DNA of 40,280 bases from an uncultured Collinsella sp. (GCA_902493895.1 CABUQW010000020.1:1-40280), one strand, 5' to 3'. Numbered from the stretch's first letter, positions 25,556-33,817 are shown. The notes: generated by a model from the letters alone, not told the origin. A program made the numbers and translations.

Positions 25556-26314
25556 CTACATCAGCCCGCTCAGGGCGATGTCGACGGCTTCGTTGAGGTC
25601 GTCGGTGATGTGCACGAGCTCGGGATCGAGCGGGCTGATCATACCGGCGTCCATCACCGGGCCGTTGAGCCAGTCGAACAGGCCCTGCCAGTACTCTGTG
25701 CCCACCAGCACGAGGGGCATGCGCTTGACCTTGTGCGTTTGCACCAGCGTGAGCACCTCGAACATCTCGTCGAGCGTGCCAAAGCCGCCGGGAAACACGA
25801 TGGCGCCCGAGCTGTATTTGACGAACATGGTCTTGCGCACAAAGAAGTAACGGAAGTCCATGCCGAGGTTCACGTATTTATTGAGCCCATGCTCGTGCGG
25901 CAATTCAATGCCCAGGCCAACTGACTTGCCGTTGACACTCGCCGCTCCCCTGTTGGCCGCTTCCATGATGCCGGGGCCGCCACCGGTGATAACCGCCACG
26001 CCGCGCTGGGCAATCTTACGGCCGACCGTGCGCGCCGCCTTGTAGGCCGGGTCCGTCTTGGGCGTGCGGGCACTACCGAAGATGGTCACCGCAGGCCCTA
26101 ACTCGGCAAGTGCGCCAAAGCCATCGACAAACTCGGCCTGGATGCGCAGTACGCGCCACGGATCGGCATGCAGCCAGTCGGTCGACTCCTCGGGCGCCAG
26201 CAGGTTGGCGTAGGTGTTGTCCTTAGGAATCATGGGGCCGCGCATGACCACGGGGCCGCGGCGGTACGTCTCGTCGTAGGCAGGCTCGCCCTCGACGTTC
26301 TCATTCTTAATCAT
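25556..26314 (-). CDS. LOG family (lysine-decarboxylase-like fold) protein
   Basis: This 252-residue cytosolic protein has the LOG/TIGR00730-type Rossmann fold. Visible motifs are ITGGGPGIMEAANRGA and PGGFGTLDEMFE, the nucleotide-phosphate binding and catalytic signature of enzymes that hydrolyse the base-ribose bond of nucleoside 5'-monophosphates (known for cytokinin riboside monophosphates and AMP). An N-terminal tail of about 75 residues precedes the core, as in the larger bacterial LOG group. The start at 26314 follows AGGAGTG; the open frame continues upstream to 26386 through the terminator sequence and is not credible there. Confidence 0.87.
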   Translation of the reverse strand: MIKNENVEGEPAYDETYRRGPVVMRGPMIPKDNTYANLLAPEESTDWLHADPWRVLRIQAEFVDGFGALAELGPAVTIFGSARTPKTDPAYKAARTVGRKIAQRGVAVITGGGPGIMEAANRGAASVNGKSVGLGIELPHEHGLNKYVNLGMDFRYFFVRKTMFVKYSSGAIVFPGGFGTLDEMFEVLTLVQTHKVKRMPLVLVGTEYWQGLFDWLNGPVMDAGMISPLDPELVHITDDLNEAVDIALSGLM

Positions 26315-26328
26315 GGGCACTCCTATCG

Positions 26329-26378
26329 AGAAAAAGAAAAGCGGGCGGGGTCGACGCCATGCGCCAAACACCCGCCCG
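26329..26378 (-). terminator. Terminator downstream of tgt
   Basis: CGGGCGGG at 26342 pairs with CCCGCCCG ending at 26378, and on the minus strand the stem is followed by a T-rich run (26329-26341). It lies between tgt and the LOG gene. A further imperfect GC-rich hairpin is seen at about 26434-26486; nothing else was found in the 210-base gap. Confidence 0.7.
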
Positions 26379-26527
26379 AACATCAACTATTCGGTATGGT
26401 ACCCACGATGCATCAAGTGCTTGCAAGCTATCGGTCAGCGGTCGTGCGGCCGGTGTCAGCAAATGTGACGACCGGCCGTCGCTCGCCCCTTGCCGTTGCC
26501 CGCGCTCTGCAAGCGCCCGCGCCGCTC

Positions 26528-27667
26528 TTAGTAGTCCACCGCCGCAGGGCTGTTCATCCAGTCGCTCACAAACGCGCCGTAGCGGCCCTCGATAATGGCC
26601 TGGCGGGCACGCTGCATAAGGTTGAGCAGGTAGTAGATGTTGTGCATCGAAAGCAGGATGCCGCCGAGCATCTCCTTCTGCGTGACCATGTGGCGAATGA
26701 GCGCGCGGCTGTAGCCGCCCGTGCACACCGGGCAGGTGCAGGTGGGGTCGATGGGGCCGTCGTCGTGCGCAAAACGCGCGTTGCGGAAGTTAAGGCGACC
26801 TTCACTGGAGAATGCCGTGCCCATGCGGCCGGTGCGCGTCGGCAGCACGCAGTCGAACATATCGATGCCCACGCCCACGCCGCGCACGAGCGTCGTCGGG
26901 TTGCCGACGCCCATCAGGTAGCGCGGCTTGTGCTTGGGCATGTACTCGCTCACAAGCGGCGCCAGGGTCTCGAACATGGTCTCGTGGTCCTCGCCCACCG
27001 AGTAGCCGCCGATGCCGTAACCGGGGAAGTCACCGCACTCCTCCAGATGGCGCAGAGAGCGCAGGCGCAGATCCAAATGCATGCCGCCCTGGACGATGCC
27101 AAAGAGCGCCTGGTCATCGCGGGTGTGAGCCTTGTAGCAGCGCTCGGCCCACATGCTCGACAGCTCCACCGCGCGCTCAACGTAGGCGCGCGTGGCGGGA
27201 TAGCCCGGGCACTGGTCCAGCTGCATGCAGATGTCGGAGCCGAGCTTCATGGCGATCTCCATGTTGTCCTCGGGTGTCCAGAACACGTGGCGGCCGTCGT
27301 AATCGTTGACGATAAAGCGCACGCCCTCATCGGTGAGCTTAACGGCGTCGTTATGGCTAAAGACCTGGAAGCCGCCCGAGTCGGTAAGAATGGGGCCATG
27401 CCAGTTCATGAACTTGTGCAGTCCGCCCAACTCGGCGATGGTGTCCTCGCCGGGGCGCATGGACAGGTGATAGGTATTGGCAAGCACGATCTGGGCGCCG
27501 AGCTGCTTGACGGTCTCGGTGGGAATACCCTTGACGTTTGCCTTGGTGCCCACGGGCATAAAGATCGGCGTCTCGATTTCGCCGTGCGGGGTATGCAGCA
27601 CGCCGGCGCGCGCGTGCGTGGTCGGGTCCTCGGCGATCAGGTCGAATTTAAAAAGGCTCTGGTCCAT
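26528..27667 (-). CDS. tgt: tRNA-guanine transglycosylase
   Basis: This 379-residue enzyme exchanges guanine-34 of GUN-anticodon tRNAs for the queuosine precursor preQ1. Key features: the proton-acceptor Asp in DSGGFQVFS near residue 95, the nucleophile region GVGIDMFDCVLPTRTGR, FGIVQGG and the zinc site CTCPVC-x2-GYSRALIRH. The length is standard for the bacterial homodimer. An AAGGAG site precedes the ATG. queA and queH lie about 3.6 kb further upstream on the same strand. They are separated from tgt by the SDR/coiled-coil block flanked by direct repeats. Confidence 0.96.
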   Translation of the reverse strand: MDQSLFKFDLIAEDPTTHARAGVLHTPHGEIETPIFMPVGTKANVKGIPTETVKQLGAQIVLANTYHLSMRPGEDTIAELGGLHKFMNWHGPILTDSGGFQVFSHNDAVKLTDEGVRFIVNDYDGRHVFWTPEDNMEIAMKLGSDICMQLDQCPGYPATRAYVERAVELSSMWAERCYKAHTRDDQALFGIVQGGMHLDLRLRSLRHLEECGDFPGYGIGGYSVGEDHETMFETLAPLVSEYMPKHKPRYLMGVGNPTTLVRGVGVGIDMFDCVLPTRTGRMGTAFSSEGRLNFRNARFAHDDGPIDPTCTCPVCTGGYSRALIRHMVTQKEMLGGILLSMHNIYYLLNLMQRARQAIIEGRYGAFVSDWMNSPAAVDY

Positions 27668-27762
27668 AAACTAGAACTCCTTGGTTGCGGTTCATACGCA
27701 AACCATTATACGGGCAACCCGCAAAGAGCACCGACTCGACAGAAACTGATGCAAAGGGGTCA

Positions 27763-27791
27763 TAGTCGTTTAAGAACGTCCCCAACGACTA
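27763..27791. repeat. Short hairpin repeat (family E, copy 1)
   Basis: TAGTCGTT and AACGACTA form an 8-bp stem around a 13-base loop ending in GTCCCC. An almost identical copy is at 31027-31057. Each copy precedes a family F repeat by 75-110 bases. Confidence 0.7.
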
Positions 27792-27897
27792 CATCCAACA
27801 GCCAAGGTAACGCCGATGCTTTGTCAACGACAGCGAAAACCCGCTAGAGCGAGCAAGGTGTCTTCAAGCAAAATGGCGCCGCAGGTTGAGCATAAGT

Positions 27898-28043
27898 CAG
27901 CGAGCGGGCCGCATTTGAGACAAGGTGACGTGAAACGAAAGGGCGCTGACCTTTCGGTCGCGCCCTTGAAGTTGAACGTCAGATTGTCCAAATGCGGCCC
28001 GCGCAGCGTCGAGCCGTTACGCGGTTTGGTAAAACCGCGTAAC
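27898..28043. repeat. Structured direct repeat of about 145 bp (family F, copy 1)
   Basis: Nearly identical to 31106-31250. An outer 14-bp perfect stem (27904-27917 with 27989-28002) encloses an 8-bp GGGCGC-type hairpin, and a second hairpin of about 12 pairs follows at 28015-28043. On the minus strand the inner hairpin is followed by CTTTCGTTT. It directly follows the SDR stop, so it may act as its terminator. The second hairpin has different bases in the two copies, yet both remain paired. Confidence 0.85.
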
Positions 28044-28045
28044 CC

Positions 28046-28846
28046 CTAAGGCCGCTGGCCCATGCCACCCTCGAGGGTGACGGTCTCGCCGTTCATGTAC
28101 TTAAAGTCGGGACCGCAGAGCTGAACGACCACGCGGCCGATCTCCTTCTCGACGTCGCCGTAGTGGCCTGCCGGCGGCATGTGGACGTTGGCCTTGAAAG
28201 CCTCGGGGTAAGCATCCTGGAAGTTCTCGAGCGCAGCGGTCCAAGCAAGCGGGCAAACGATATTGACGTTGATGCCGTCCTTGCCCCACTCGTTGGCGGC
28301 AACGCGGGTCAGGCCGCGGATGCCCTCCTTGGCGGCAGCATAGCTGCACTGGCCATAGTTGCCAAACAGGCCGGCGCCCGAGGCAAAGTTGACCACGGAG
28401 CCCTTGGTCTCCTTCAGGTGCGGATAGGCCTTCTGCATGTACAGATAGGTAGCATACAGACCGGAGTAAATGGCCAGGTTAAACTGATCCATGGTGTGAT
28501 CGGCGATGGTCACACCCGAGGCGCTGGCCTGAGCATTGTTGACGACGGCGTCGATGCGGCCGAACTCCTCAATGGCCTTGTCGATGACGTTCTGGACAAC
28601 GGCCTCGTTATCCTGGCCAGCCGAGACATCGGCCTGAACAGGCAGAACCTTGACACCGTACTCGGCCTCGAGAGACTCCTTGGCGGCCTCGAGCTTGGCG
28701 ACGTTGCGGCCGGTGATGACGAGGTTCGCGCCCTCCTTGGCAAATGCGATATCGATGCCGTAGCCGATGGAGCCAGCGGAACCGTCCTTAAGCGTGGCCT
28801 TGCCGCCGCCGGTGACGATCACGGTCTTACCAGTGAAAAGTCCCAT
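28046..28846 (-). CDS. Short-chain dehydrogenase/reductase (SDR) family oxidoreductase
   Basis: This 266-residue NAD(P)-dependent oxidoreductase of unknown substrate has the catalytic Ser in FASGAG and Tyr/Lys in SYAAAKEG. The cofactor loop starts TGGG but carries an insertion of about ten residues (KATLKDGSAG) before SIGYG, so the usual T-G-x3-G-x-G is stretched. The NNAG motif reads NNAQ. The C-terminal YMNGETVTLEGGMG is typical of classical SDRs. Bile-acid or steroid activity is possible in gut Coriobacteriia, but nothing here shows it. ATG 28844-28846 follows AAAGGAC and is preferred to the upstream 28861. Confidence 0.85.
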   Translation of the reverse strand: MGLFTGKTVIVTGGGKATLKDGSAGSIGYGIDIAFAKEGANLVITGRNVAKLEAAKESLEAEYGVKVLPVQADVSAGQDNEAVVQNVIDKAIEEFGRIDAVVNNAQASASGVTIADHTMDQFNLAIYSGLYATYLYMQKAYPHLKETKGSVVNFASGAGLFGNYGQCSYAAAKEGIRGLTRVAANEWGKDGINVNIVCPLAWTAALENFQDAYPEAFKANVHMPPAGHYGDVEKEIGRVVVQLCGPDFKYMNGETVTLEGGMGQRP

Positions 28847-28857
28847 ACAAAGTCCTT

Positions 28858-29049
28858 TCAAATCGCGACGGGCACGCCCGCCGACTGCGCGTATCCAACT
28901 TCACGCGCCAAAAGCTGAGATGCAACTTTAGCGTGTTCAAGCGAAAATAAAAGACCGCGGTAGGCGAACGGCACCACGTCGTTCGGCGAAGGGATTGTCA
29001 AGTACAAACTGGATAAAGCGGCCGAGTTATCGTTATCAGATCGAGCCAT
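28858..29049 (-). CDS. Possible small ORF upstream of the SDR gene
   Basis: A 63-codon frame ends 11 bases before the SDR start and begins inside the region divergent from the coiled-coil gene. The product has no membrane segment or known motif, and the start lacks a clear ribosome-binding site. It may be only leader sequence. I list it because it would be co-transcribed with the SDR gene and fills most of the 294-base gap. Confidence 0.2.
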   Translation of the reverse strand: MARSDNDNSAALSSLYLTIPSPNDVVPFAYRGLLFSLEHAKVASQLLAREVGYAQSAGVPVAI

Positions 29050-29140
29050 CGAACACGTTTTGAAACTTTGCTGCAGCGCGTGGGATGTCGGCGCGAGACT
29101 TTATCATAGGGTGACAAACAACGATGAGGAGCACATGCCT

Positions 29141-30916
29141 ATGACAGACGAGCTGGACCCCCAGACTCAGCAGCATATTGATCATTCCGAAGACGCCGTC
29201 GACGACTGCGATACTCCTACCTGCGTCGACGCCTCCACCGATGCGCCCGCCACCGCAGATGCGCACGCCGGTGCGGATAAGGCAACAGACACAGACGATA
29301 CTGTCGAGCATGATGAAAGCGAGCAGCCGGAGCCGAGCGATGCCGAACCTGACACGGACCCCGCCCCGCAAGCAGCGGGCCCCATCGAGGTGTCTTCGGA
29401 AGAAGAGCTTGATGCCGTCATGGACTCCATGATGGATGCCGTCAAAGCGATGAAAGACGCCGTGGCCGATGCCGATATTGATGCCGAGGAAGAGGAGGCC
29501 GCCGAGGCGGCCTCGACCTTTGTACCCGGCGAGACCCCCGTTGCCGACCAGGGCAGCACCATGCCCTCGTTTCTGCAGCTCGAGCACCCCACGATTGGCG
29601 CCGATGCGGTCGATCCGCACGCAGCGGGCTTTTCTGTGGTCGAGGGCGGTACCGGCAATATCGCCGCGCCGCAGGCTGCCGATGCGGACGCTGTCGACAC
29701 CGCTCGCCCGATCGCCCCGCACTCCCCCGACGCGAACCGCGATCTGGGGACCGCTGTCTCGAACACCGCGAACGCCGTGGGCACCTTTATTGCCCAGGGC
29801 GCCTCGGCCATGCGCGAGATGAACGCCGCGAAAAAGGCACTTGCCGATGCCCGCGCCCACCTGGCCGAACTTGAGCAGCGCATTGTCGATCAGGCCGAGG
29901 AGCTCGAGACGCGCCAGGATATCGCAGGCCGCTACGACCAGATCGTCGCCGACCAGCGTCAGGCGATCGCCACAGTGCAAAAGACCGCTGCGGCAGCCGA
30001 GATTGACCGTGATGCCCACGCCGCCAAAGCGACAGAGCTCAAGAGTCAGCTCGAACAAATGAAGACAGAGGATGACGCGACTGAGCTCCGCCTGAAGGCC
30101 GCGCTCGACGCCGTGGAGGCCCGCGAGGCAAGCTCGCGCGAGACCGGCAACCGCCTCGTTCGACGTCTTGAGGATTCCAAGCGCATCCGCGACAAGGTGC
30201 AGGCCGAGCGAGACGCCGGCATTGCCGCCGCACAACAAACCGTCGACGCCACGCGCGCCCAGCTCGAGACGCTGCGTCATGAGTATGCCGAGCTGCAACG
30301 CAATCCCTCGGCAAATCCCGCCAACTATACGGTGCGCACCAGCGAGCTCTCGATGCAGATCTCCGACACGGCAGATGCCCTGCGTAAAGCCGAAGAAGAT
30401 GTCCCGTGCATCACCGCCGACCTTGAGCACTCGCTTGCCGCAGCCGAGCAGGCCGTCGAGCAGGCTCAAGCCCCTATCGCCGACGCCAAACGCGCGCACC
30501 AAGCCGTGACGACTGAGGCCGATGCCGCGCGCGACGAGCTGCAGACGGCGAAAACTGCCGCCACGACGCGCCAGCGCGAACTGCGCGAGAAGATCGCCGC
30601 CGAGGACAAGGCACGCCGCGACCAAGAGCAAAGCATCGCCAACGCCCAAGCAGATGCCGCACATGCACAGTCGATCATCGAGCAGGCGACCGAGGTACAT
30701 GACCATCCAGAGATCACTGAGTCGCTTGCAGGATCCTTGGCCCGAGACAAAGCCGAACACGCCGAGACCGAGCGAGAAGTCGCCCAGCTCGAGGCCACCG
30801 AGGACGCGGTGCGCGAGCGCACCCGCGACTCACGCATCAAATTCACCGGCGCCATCGTCTGCATCGTCGCCGCAATCCTGGTGATCATCCTAGTCTGGCT
30901 GTTCGCGAGCAAGTAA
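29141..30916 (+). CDS. Large tail-anchored coiled-coil protein, function unknown
   Basis: 591 residues. Residues 1-200 are acidic, low in complexity and rich in Ala, Asp and Glu. A long heptad-rich coiled coil (about 220-560) follows with many Ala, Glu, Gln and Arg residues. The final 24 residues are a single hydrophobic helix beginning FTGAIVCIVAAILVIILVW and ending in ASK. There is no signal peptide, so the protein is probably cytoplasmic with a C-terminal membrane anchor, and could tether or space something at the membrane. I recognise no family. ATG 29141 has GAGGAG nine bases upstream; ATG 29135 is the alternative. It is divergent from the SDR gene, and both sit between the family F repeats. 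Confidence 0.78.
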   Translation: MTDELDPQTQQHIDHSEDAVDDCDTPTCVDASTDAPATADAHAGADKATDTDDTVEHDESEQPEPSDAEPDTDPAPQAAGPIEVSSEEELDAVMDSMMDAVKAMKDAVADADIDAEEEEAAEAASTFVPGETPVADQGSTMPSFLQLEHPTIGADAVDPHAAGFSVVEGGTGNIAAPQAADADAVDTARPIAPHSPDANRDLGTAVSNTANAVGTFIAQGASAMREMNAAKKALADARAHLAELEQRIVDQAEELETRQDIAGRYDQIVADQRQAIATVQKTAAAAEIDRDAHAAKATELKSQLEQMKTEDDATELRLKAALDAVEAREASSRETGNRLVRRLEDSKRIRDKVQAERDAGIAAAQQTVDATRAQLETLRHEYAELQRNPSANPANYTVRTSELSMQISDTADALRKAEEDVPCITADLEHSLAAAEQAVEQAQAPIADAKRAHQAVTTEADAARDELQTAKTAATTRQRELREKIAAEDKARRDQEQSIANAQADAAHAQSIIEQATEVHDHPEITESLAGSLARDKAEHAETEREVAQLEATEDAVRERTRDSRIKFTGAIVCIVAAILVIILVWLFASK

Positions 30917-30943
30917 ACCAGCCGCCAAAAAAACGCTCAACGC

Positions 30944-31009
30944 AGTTGCGGTGAGATAGTTCCTGTTTAGCCCAAAAAGGCCAATTCAAGAACTATCTCA
31001 CCGCAACTT
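30944..31009. repeat. Palindromic element (family A, copy 3)
   Basis: 66 bases with inverted arms of about 21 bases. The outer GTTGCGGTG core matches the copies at 18186 and 24752, and the inner bases GAGATAGTTC pair with GAACTATCTC. It lies just after the coiled-coil gene stop and could terminate it. Confidence 0.8.
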
Positions 31010-31026
31010 ATTTAGATTGATGCAAG

Positions 31027-31057
31027 GTAGTCGTTTAAGAACGTCCCCAATGACTAC
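31027..31057. repeat. Short hairpin repeat (family E, copy 2)
   Basis: Same sequence as 27763-27791 except for one loop-side base (a G-T pair in the stem) and an extra outer pair. It is again followed by a family F repeat. Confidence 0.7.
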
Positions 31058-31105
31058 ACCGATGTTTTGTTGACAACCAAAGAAATGCCGGTGTTTTGGC
31101 AACGA

Positions 31106-31250
31106 CAGCGAGCGGGTCGCATTTGAGGCAAGGTGACGTGAAACGAAAGGGCGCTGACCTTCTGGTCGCGCCCTTGAAGTTGAACGTCAGATTGTCCAAA
31201 TGCGGCCCGCGCAGCGTCGACCGGTTACGGCGTTTGTAAAACGCCGTAAC
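31106..31250. repeat. Structured direct repeat of about 145 bp (family F, copy 2)
   Basis: Same orientation as 27898-28043 and nearly identical for about 115 bases. The outer stem keeps pairing through a G-T change. The second hairpin (ACGGCGTTT with AAACGCCGT) replaces the ACGCGGTTT/AAACCGCGT of copy 1 on both arms. It ends right at the queA stop codon. Confidence 0.85.
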
Positions 31251-32468
31251 CTACAAGATGAGCATGGCGTCACCAAAGCTGAAGAAGCGGTAGCGTTCTT
31301 CGATAGCAGCGGCGTAGGCATCCATGATCTGGTCGCGGGTGGCAAGTGCGCTTACGAGCATCATGAGCGTGGAGCGCGGCACGTGGAAGTTCGTGATCAG
31401 CGCGTCGACCACGTGATAGGTCGAGCCGGGCATAAGGTAGAGCTGCGTTGTCGCGTTCTCGCGCACCACGATGTCGCCGCGGCCGAGCGTGTCGGCCCCG
31501 TCCTCGCGGCCCTCAAAATAGCGCGCCGTCACAGCCGGATCGGACACCGGCGCGTCCGCGTCAAACGCGCTCTCGAGCGAGCGCACTGCGGTAGTGCCGA
31601 CGGCGATCACACGATGGCCCTCGGCCTTCGCCTTATGCACGGCGTCGACAACCTCCTGCGACACGTGGTAGCGCTCGGTGTGCATCACGTGCTGCGCGGG
31701 GTCGTCCTCCTCCACCAGACGGAAGGTATCGATACCCACCTCGAGCTCGACGGCGGCAAACTTGGCACCCTTGGCCTCGATGGCAGCCATGAGCTCGGGA
31801 GTAAAATGCAGACCCGCCGTGGGAGCAGCGGCCGAGTGCTCCTCCTTCATGGCGTAGACGGTCTGGTACTTCTCGGGATCGCCCTCGTAATCGGTAATGT
31901 AGGGCGGCAGCGGCACGTGGCCGGCAGCATGGATGGCCTCGTCGAGCGTGCGCGGCTCGCCGGCGGCATTGCAACCGGCCGGCTCAAAGCGTACCAGGCG
32001 GCCGCCGCGGCTATCGGTGACAAAGTCGACAACCTCGGCCGTCAGCACCACGGGAGCCCCCTCGGGCGCATGGGCGCCACCGGCGCGATACTCAATATGA
32101 GCACCGGGCTTCAGGCGCTTGCCCGGCTTGACCAAGCACTCCCAAACATGGCCCAGCGGATCCACGTCCTCGCGGCGCTTGAGCAGCAGGGTCTCGACCA
32201 CGCCGCCCGATCCCGTTTTACGACCGATCAGACGGGCCGGCATCACGCGCGTCTGATTGATGACGAGCACGTCGCCCGGCTCGATATAGTCGATGATGTC
32301 GCGGAAGATGCGGTGCTCAACGGTACCGCCGTGCTCCAGCGGCGTTCCCGCCTGGGAGCCCTTGCGATCCACCACCAGCAGGCGGCAGGAGTCGCGCGGC
32401 TCGGCTGGAGCCTGGGCGATCAGTTCCTCAGGAAGGTTGTAGTCAAAATCATCGGTACGCATAGACAC
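31251..32468 (-). CDS. queA: tRNA preQ1(34) S-adenosylmethionine ribosyltransferase-isomerase
   Basis: This 405-residue enzyme transfers and rearranges the ribosyl group of S-adenosylmethionine onto preQ1 in tRNA, giving epoxyqueuosine. It begins with DFDYNLPEELIAQ-PAEPRDSCRLL, the usual QueA N-terminus, and has VINQTRVMPARL, TAGLHFTPEL and the C-terminal TNFHVPRSTLMMLVSA block. It is somewhat longer than many QueA proteins (about 340-360) because of added loops. The start is GTG 32466-32468, with AAGGAG eight bases upstream; an ATG two codons in is spaced less well. It is downstream of queH, probably in one transcript. Confidence 0.95.
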   Translation of the reverse strand: MSMRTDDFDYNLPEELIAQAPAEPRDSCRLLVVDRKGSQAGTPLEHGGTVEHRIFRDIIDYIEPGDVLVINQTRVMPARLIGRKTGSGGVVETLLLKRREDVDPLGHVWECLVKPGKRLKPGAHIEYRAGGAHAPEGAPVVLTAEVVDFVTDSRGGRLVRFEPAGCNAAGEPRTLDEAIHAAGHVPLPPYITDYEGDPEKYQTVYAMKEEHSAAAPTAGLHFTPELMAAIEAKGAKFAAVELEVGIDTFRLVEEDDPAQHVMHTERYHVSQEVVDAVHKAKAEGHRVIAVGTTAVRSLESAFDADAPVSDPAVTARYFEGREDGADTLGRGDIVVRENATTQLYLMPGSTYHVVDALITNFHVPRSTLMMLVSALATRDQIMDAYAAAIEERYRFFSFGDAMLIL

Positions 32469-32532
32469 GTCGGATACTCCTTATATAGCTAAAGTCCGCT
32501 CTACATCCTAGCAGGCTGACGTCCCAAATGAA

Positions 32533-33108
32533 CTACTTTTTGGACGCTTTGCGCTCGTCGCGGATGCGGGCGCGGTCCATGGCCGCCTCGACAGCCGAGA
32601 AGCGGCAACCACAGTAGTTCTGCCGATACATGCCCAGCTCGCGCGAACGGCGTGTCGCCTCGGGGTAATACGGACGAAAATCGCGAATCACCGGAGTGAG
32701 ACCGCGGGCGGCAGCCAGACGCTCCAACACATCATTGCAGGTTTCGAACAACTGATACGGCGAGACGGCGAGCGTCGTACCCACAAACTCAAACCCACGC
32801 TCCTGGGCCACGCGGCACGCCTCGGCCAAGCGCAGGGCATAGCACGCACGACAGCGACGGGGCCGATCGGCACCCAGCGGTGCCACGCCGGCCTCCCAGC
32901 GCTCACGGTCCTCCCCCGCCTCGATAAGCTCGATGTCGCCATCGGCACACCACCGGCGCAGCTCGTCCAAACGCCGCTGCCATTCATCGTGCGGCTGAAT
33001 ATTGGGGTTGGTCCAGCAGATTGTGGGCTCAAACCCTTCCTCGCGCAGCAGGCGGACCGGCTCAAGAGAGCACGGCGCACAGCAGGCGTGCAACAACAAC
33101 GGCTTCAT
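32533..33108 (-). CDS. queH: Epoxyqueuosine reductase QueH
   Basis: This 191-residue iron-sulfur enzyme performs the last step of queuosine synthesis, reducing epoxyqueuosine in tRNA. It replaces the unrelated QueG in many bacteria. The Cys pairs expected for QueH (DUF208) are visible: HACCAPC near residues 7-11, CRACYALR in the middle and NYCGC late. TTLAVSPYQ is also typical. ATG 33106-33108 follows GAGGAG by six bases; the frame open to 33285 is not needed. With queA and tgt it forms a queuosine module on one strand. Confidence 0.92.
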   Translation of the reverse strand: MKPLLLHACCAPCSLEPVRLLREEGFEPTICWTNPNIQPHDEWQRRLDELRRWCADGDIELIEAGEDRERWEAGVAPLGADRPRRCRACYALRLAEACRVAQERGFEFVGTTLAVSPYQLFETCNDVLERLAAARGLTPVIRDFRPYYPEATRRSRELGMYRQNYCGCRFSAVEAAMDRARIRDERKASKK

Positions 33109-33118
33109 CGACATCTCC

Positions 33119-33685
33119 TCACCCGAAAAAGCGCACGCCGAAGGACGTGTCCTCGCAGGCGACAATGCGGCGGTCGCGCAAAATGGTCCGCACGTAATAC
33201 CAGTCGCCCACACAGCCTGACAAATGCAAGCCGGCCGCCAGATAGCACAGCAGCGGATAGCCCGAAAACGCAAACCCCAGGGCAAGCGTTGTCGTCACAA
33301 CAGCCGTCGGTGCCAGGCAAACCGCCATGTACCGCCGGCGCGAATACACAACGCCCTCGGCGCAGGCATAGATCATCGCCGTCTCGCGATTCGCCCCAAA
33401 GGTCACCTGCGCGCCCGCAGGCGCCAGCAGCTTAAAAAACACACCGTGCACCAGCTCGTGCACGGCAAATGACGCCGCAGAAACCGCAGCCAAGCCGACT
33501 ATCCAGCCCACGACAGCCATCCAGCCGCCCGCGTCAGCCGCATCCAAGTCTGCAGGCCCGCCCAGCAGCATAAACACCGGCACCAGGCACACGGCAAACA
33601 CGCCGACTACGACCATCCCCCACACGAAGCAAGCGTGCAGAAATTCCTCGTCTTCAAACGCATGTATGTTGGAAATCTCATTCAT
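33119..33685 (-). CDS. DUF3267-family membrane protein with HExxH-type motif
   Basis: This 188-residue protein has about four hydrophobic segments. The second half contains HELVHG within a helix near residue 76, which matches the HE-x2-H zinc-binding motif of putative membrane metalloproteases in DUF3267. A third ligand is not certain. The family is related to site-2-protease-like peptidases, but no substrate is known. It stops 10 bases before queH on the same strand and is probably co-transcribed, with no obvious functional link. The ribosome-binding site is weak. Confidence 0.7.
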   Translation of the reverse strand: MNEISNIHAFEDEEFLHACFVWGMVVVGVFAVCLVPVFMLLGGPADLDAADAGGWMAVVGWIVGLAAVSAASFAVHELVHGVFFKLLAPAGAQVTFGANRETAMIYACAEGVVYSRRRYMAVCLAPTAVVTTTLALGFAFSGYPLLCYLAAGLHLSGCVGDWYYVRTILRDRRIVACEDTSFGVRFFG

Positions 33686-33817
33686 AGCATCTTAGGATAG
33701 CGCCCCTGCCACGTACCCGTCCGCATGTGCGATAATGTCGAACGATATGCACGAATTGACCACCGCGTCGCCAGGCCTTGCGCCCGGCCGCGCTCTCACC
33801 ATATGCGAAGGAGTCCC

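Noticed and set aside
28046..28846. SDR as the Collinsella 7-beta-hydroxysteroid dehydrogenase
   Set aside because: The N-terminal sequence and cofactor region do not resemble that enzyme as I remember it, and no bile-acid genes are nearby.
29036..30760. 574-codon minus-strand frame opposite the coiled-coil gene
   Set aside because: The Gly/Leu/Arg-rich product has no motif and overlaps the better-supported plus-strand gene, which has a ribosome-binding site and domain structure.
33686..33817. T-box or other riboswitch upstream of the MetRS-like gene
   Set aside because: The gap is only about 130 bases, and no T-box sequence or antiterminator pair could be found.
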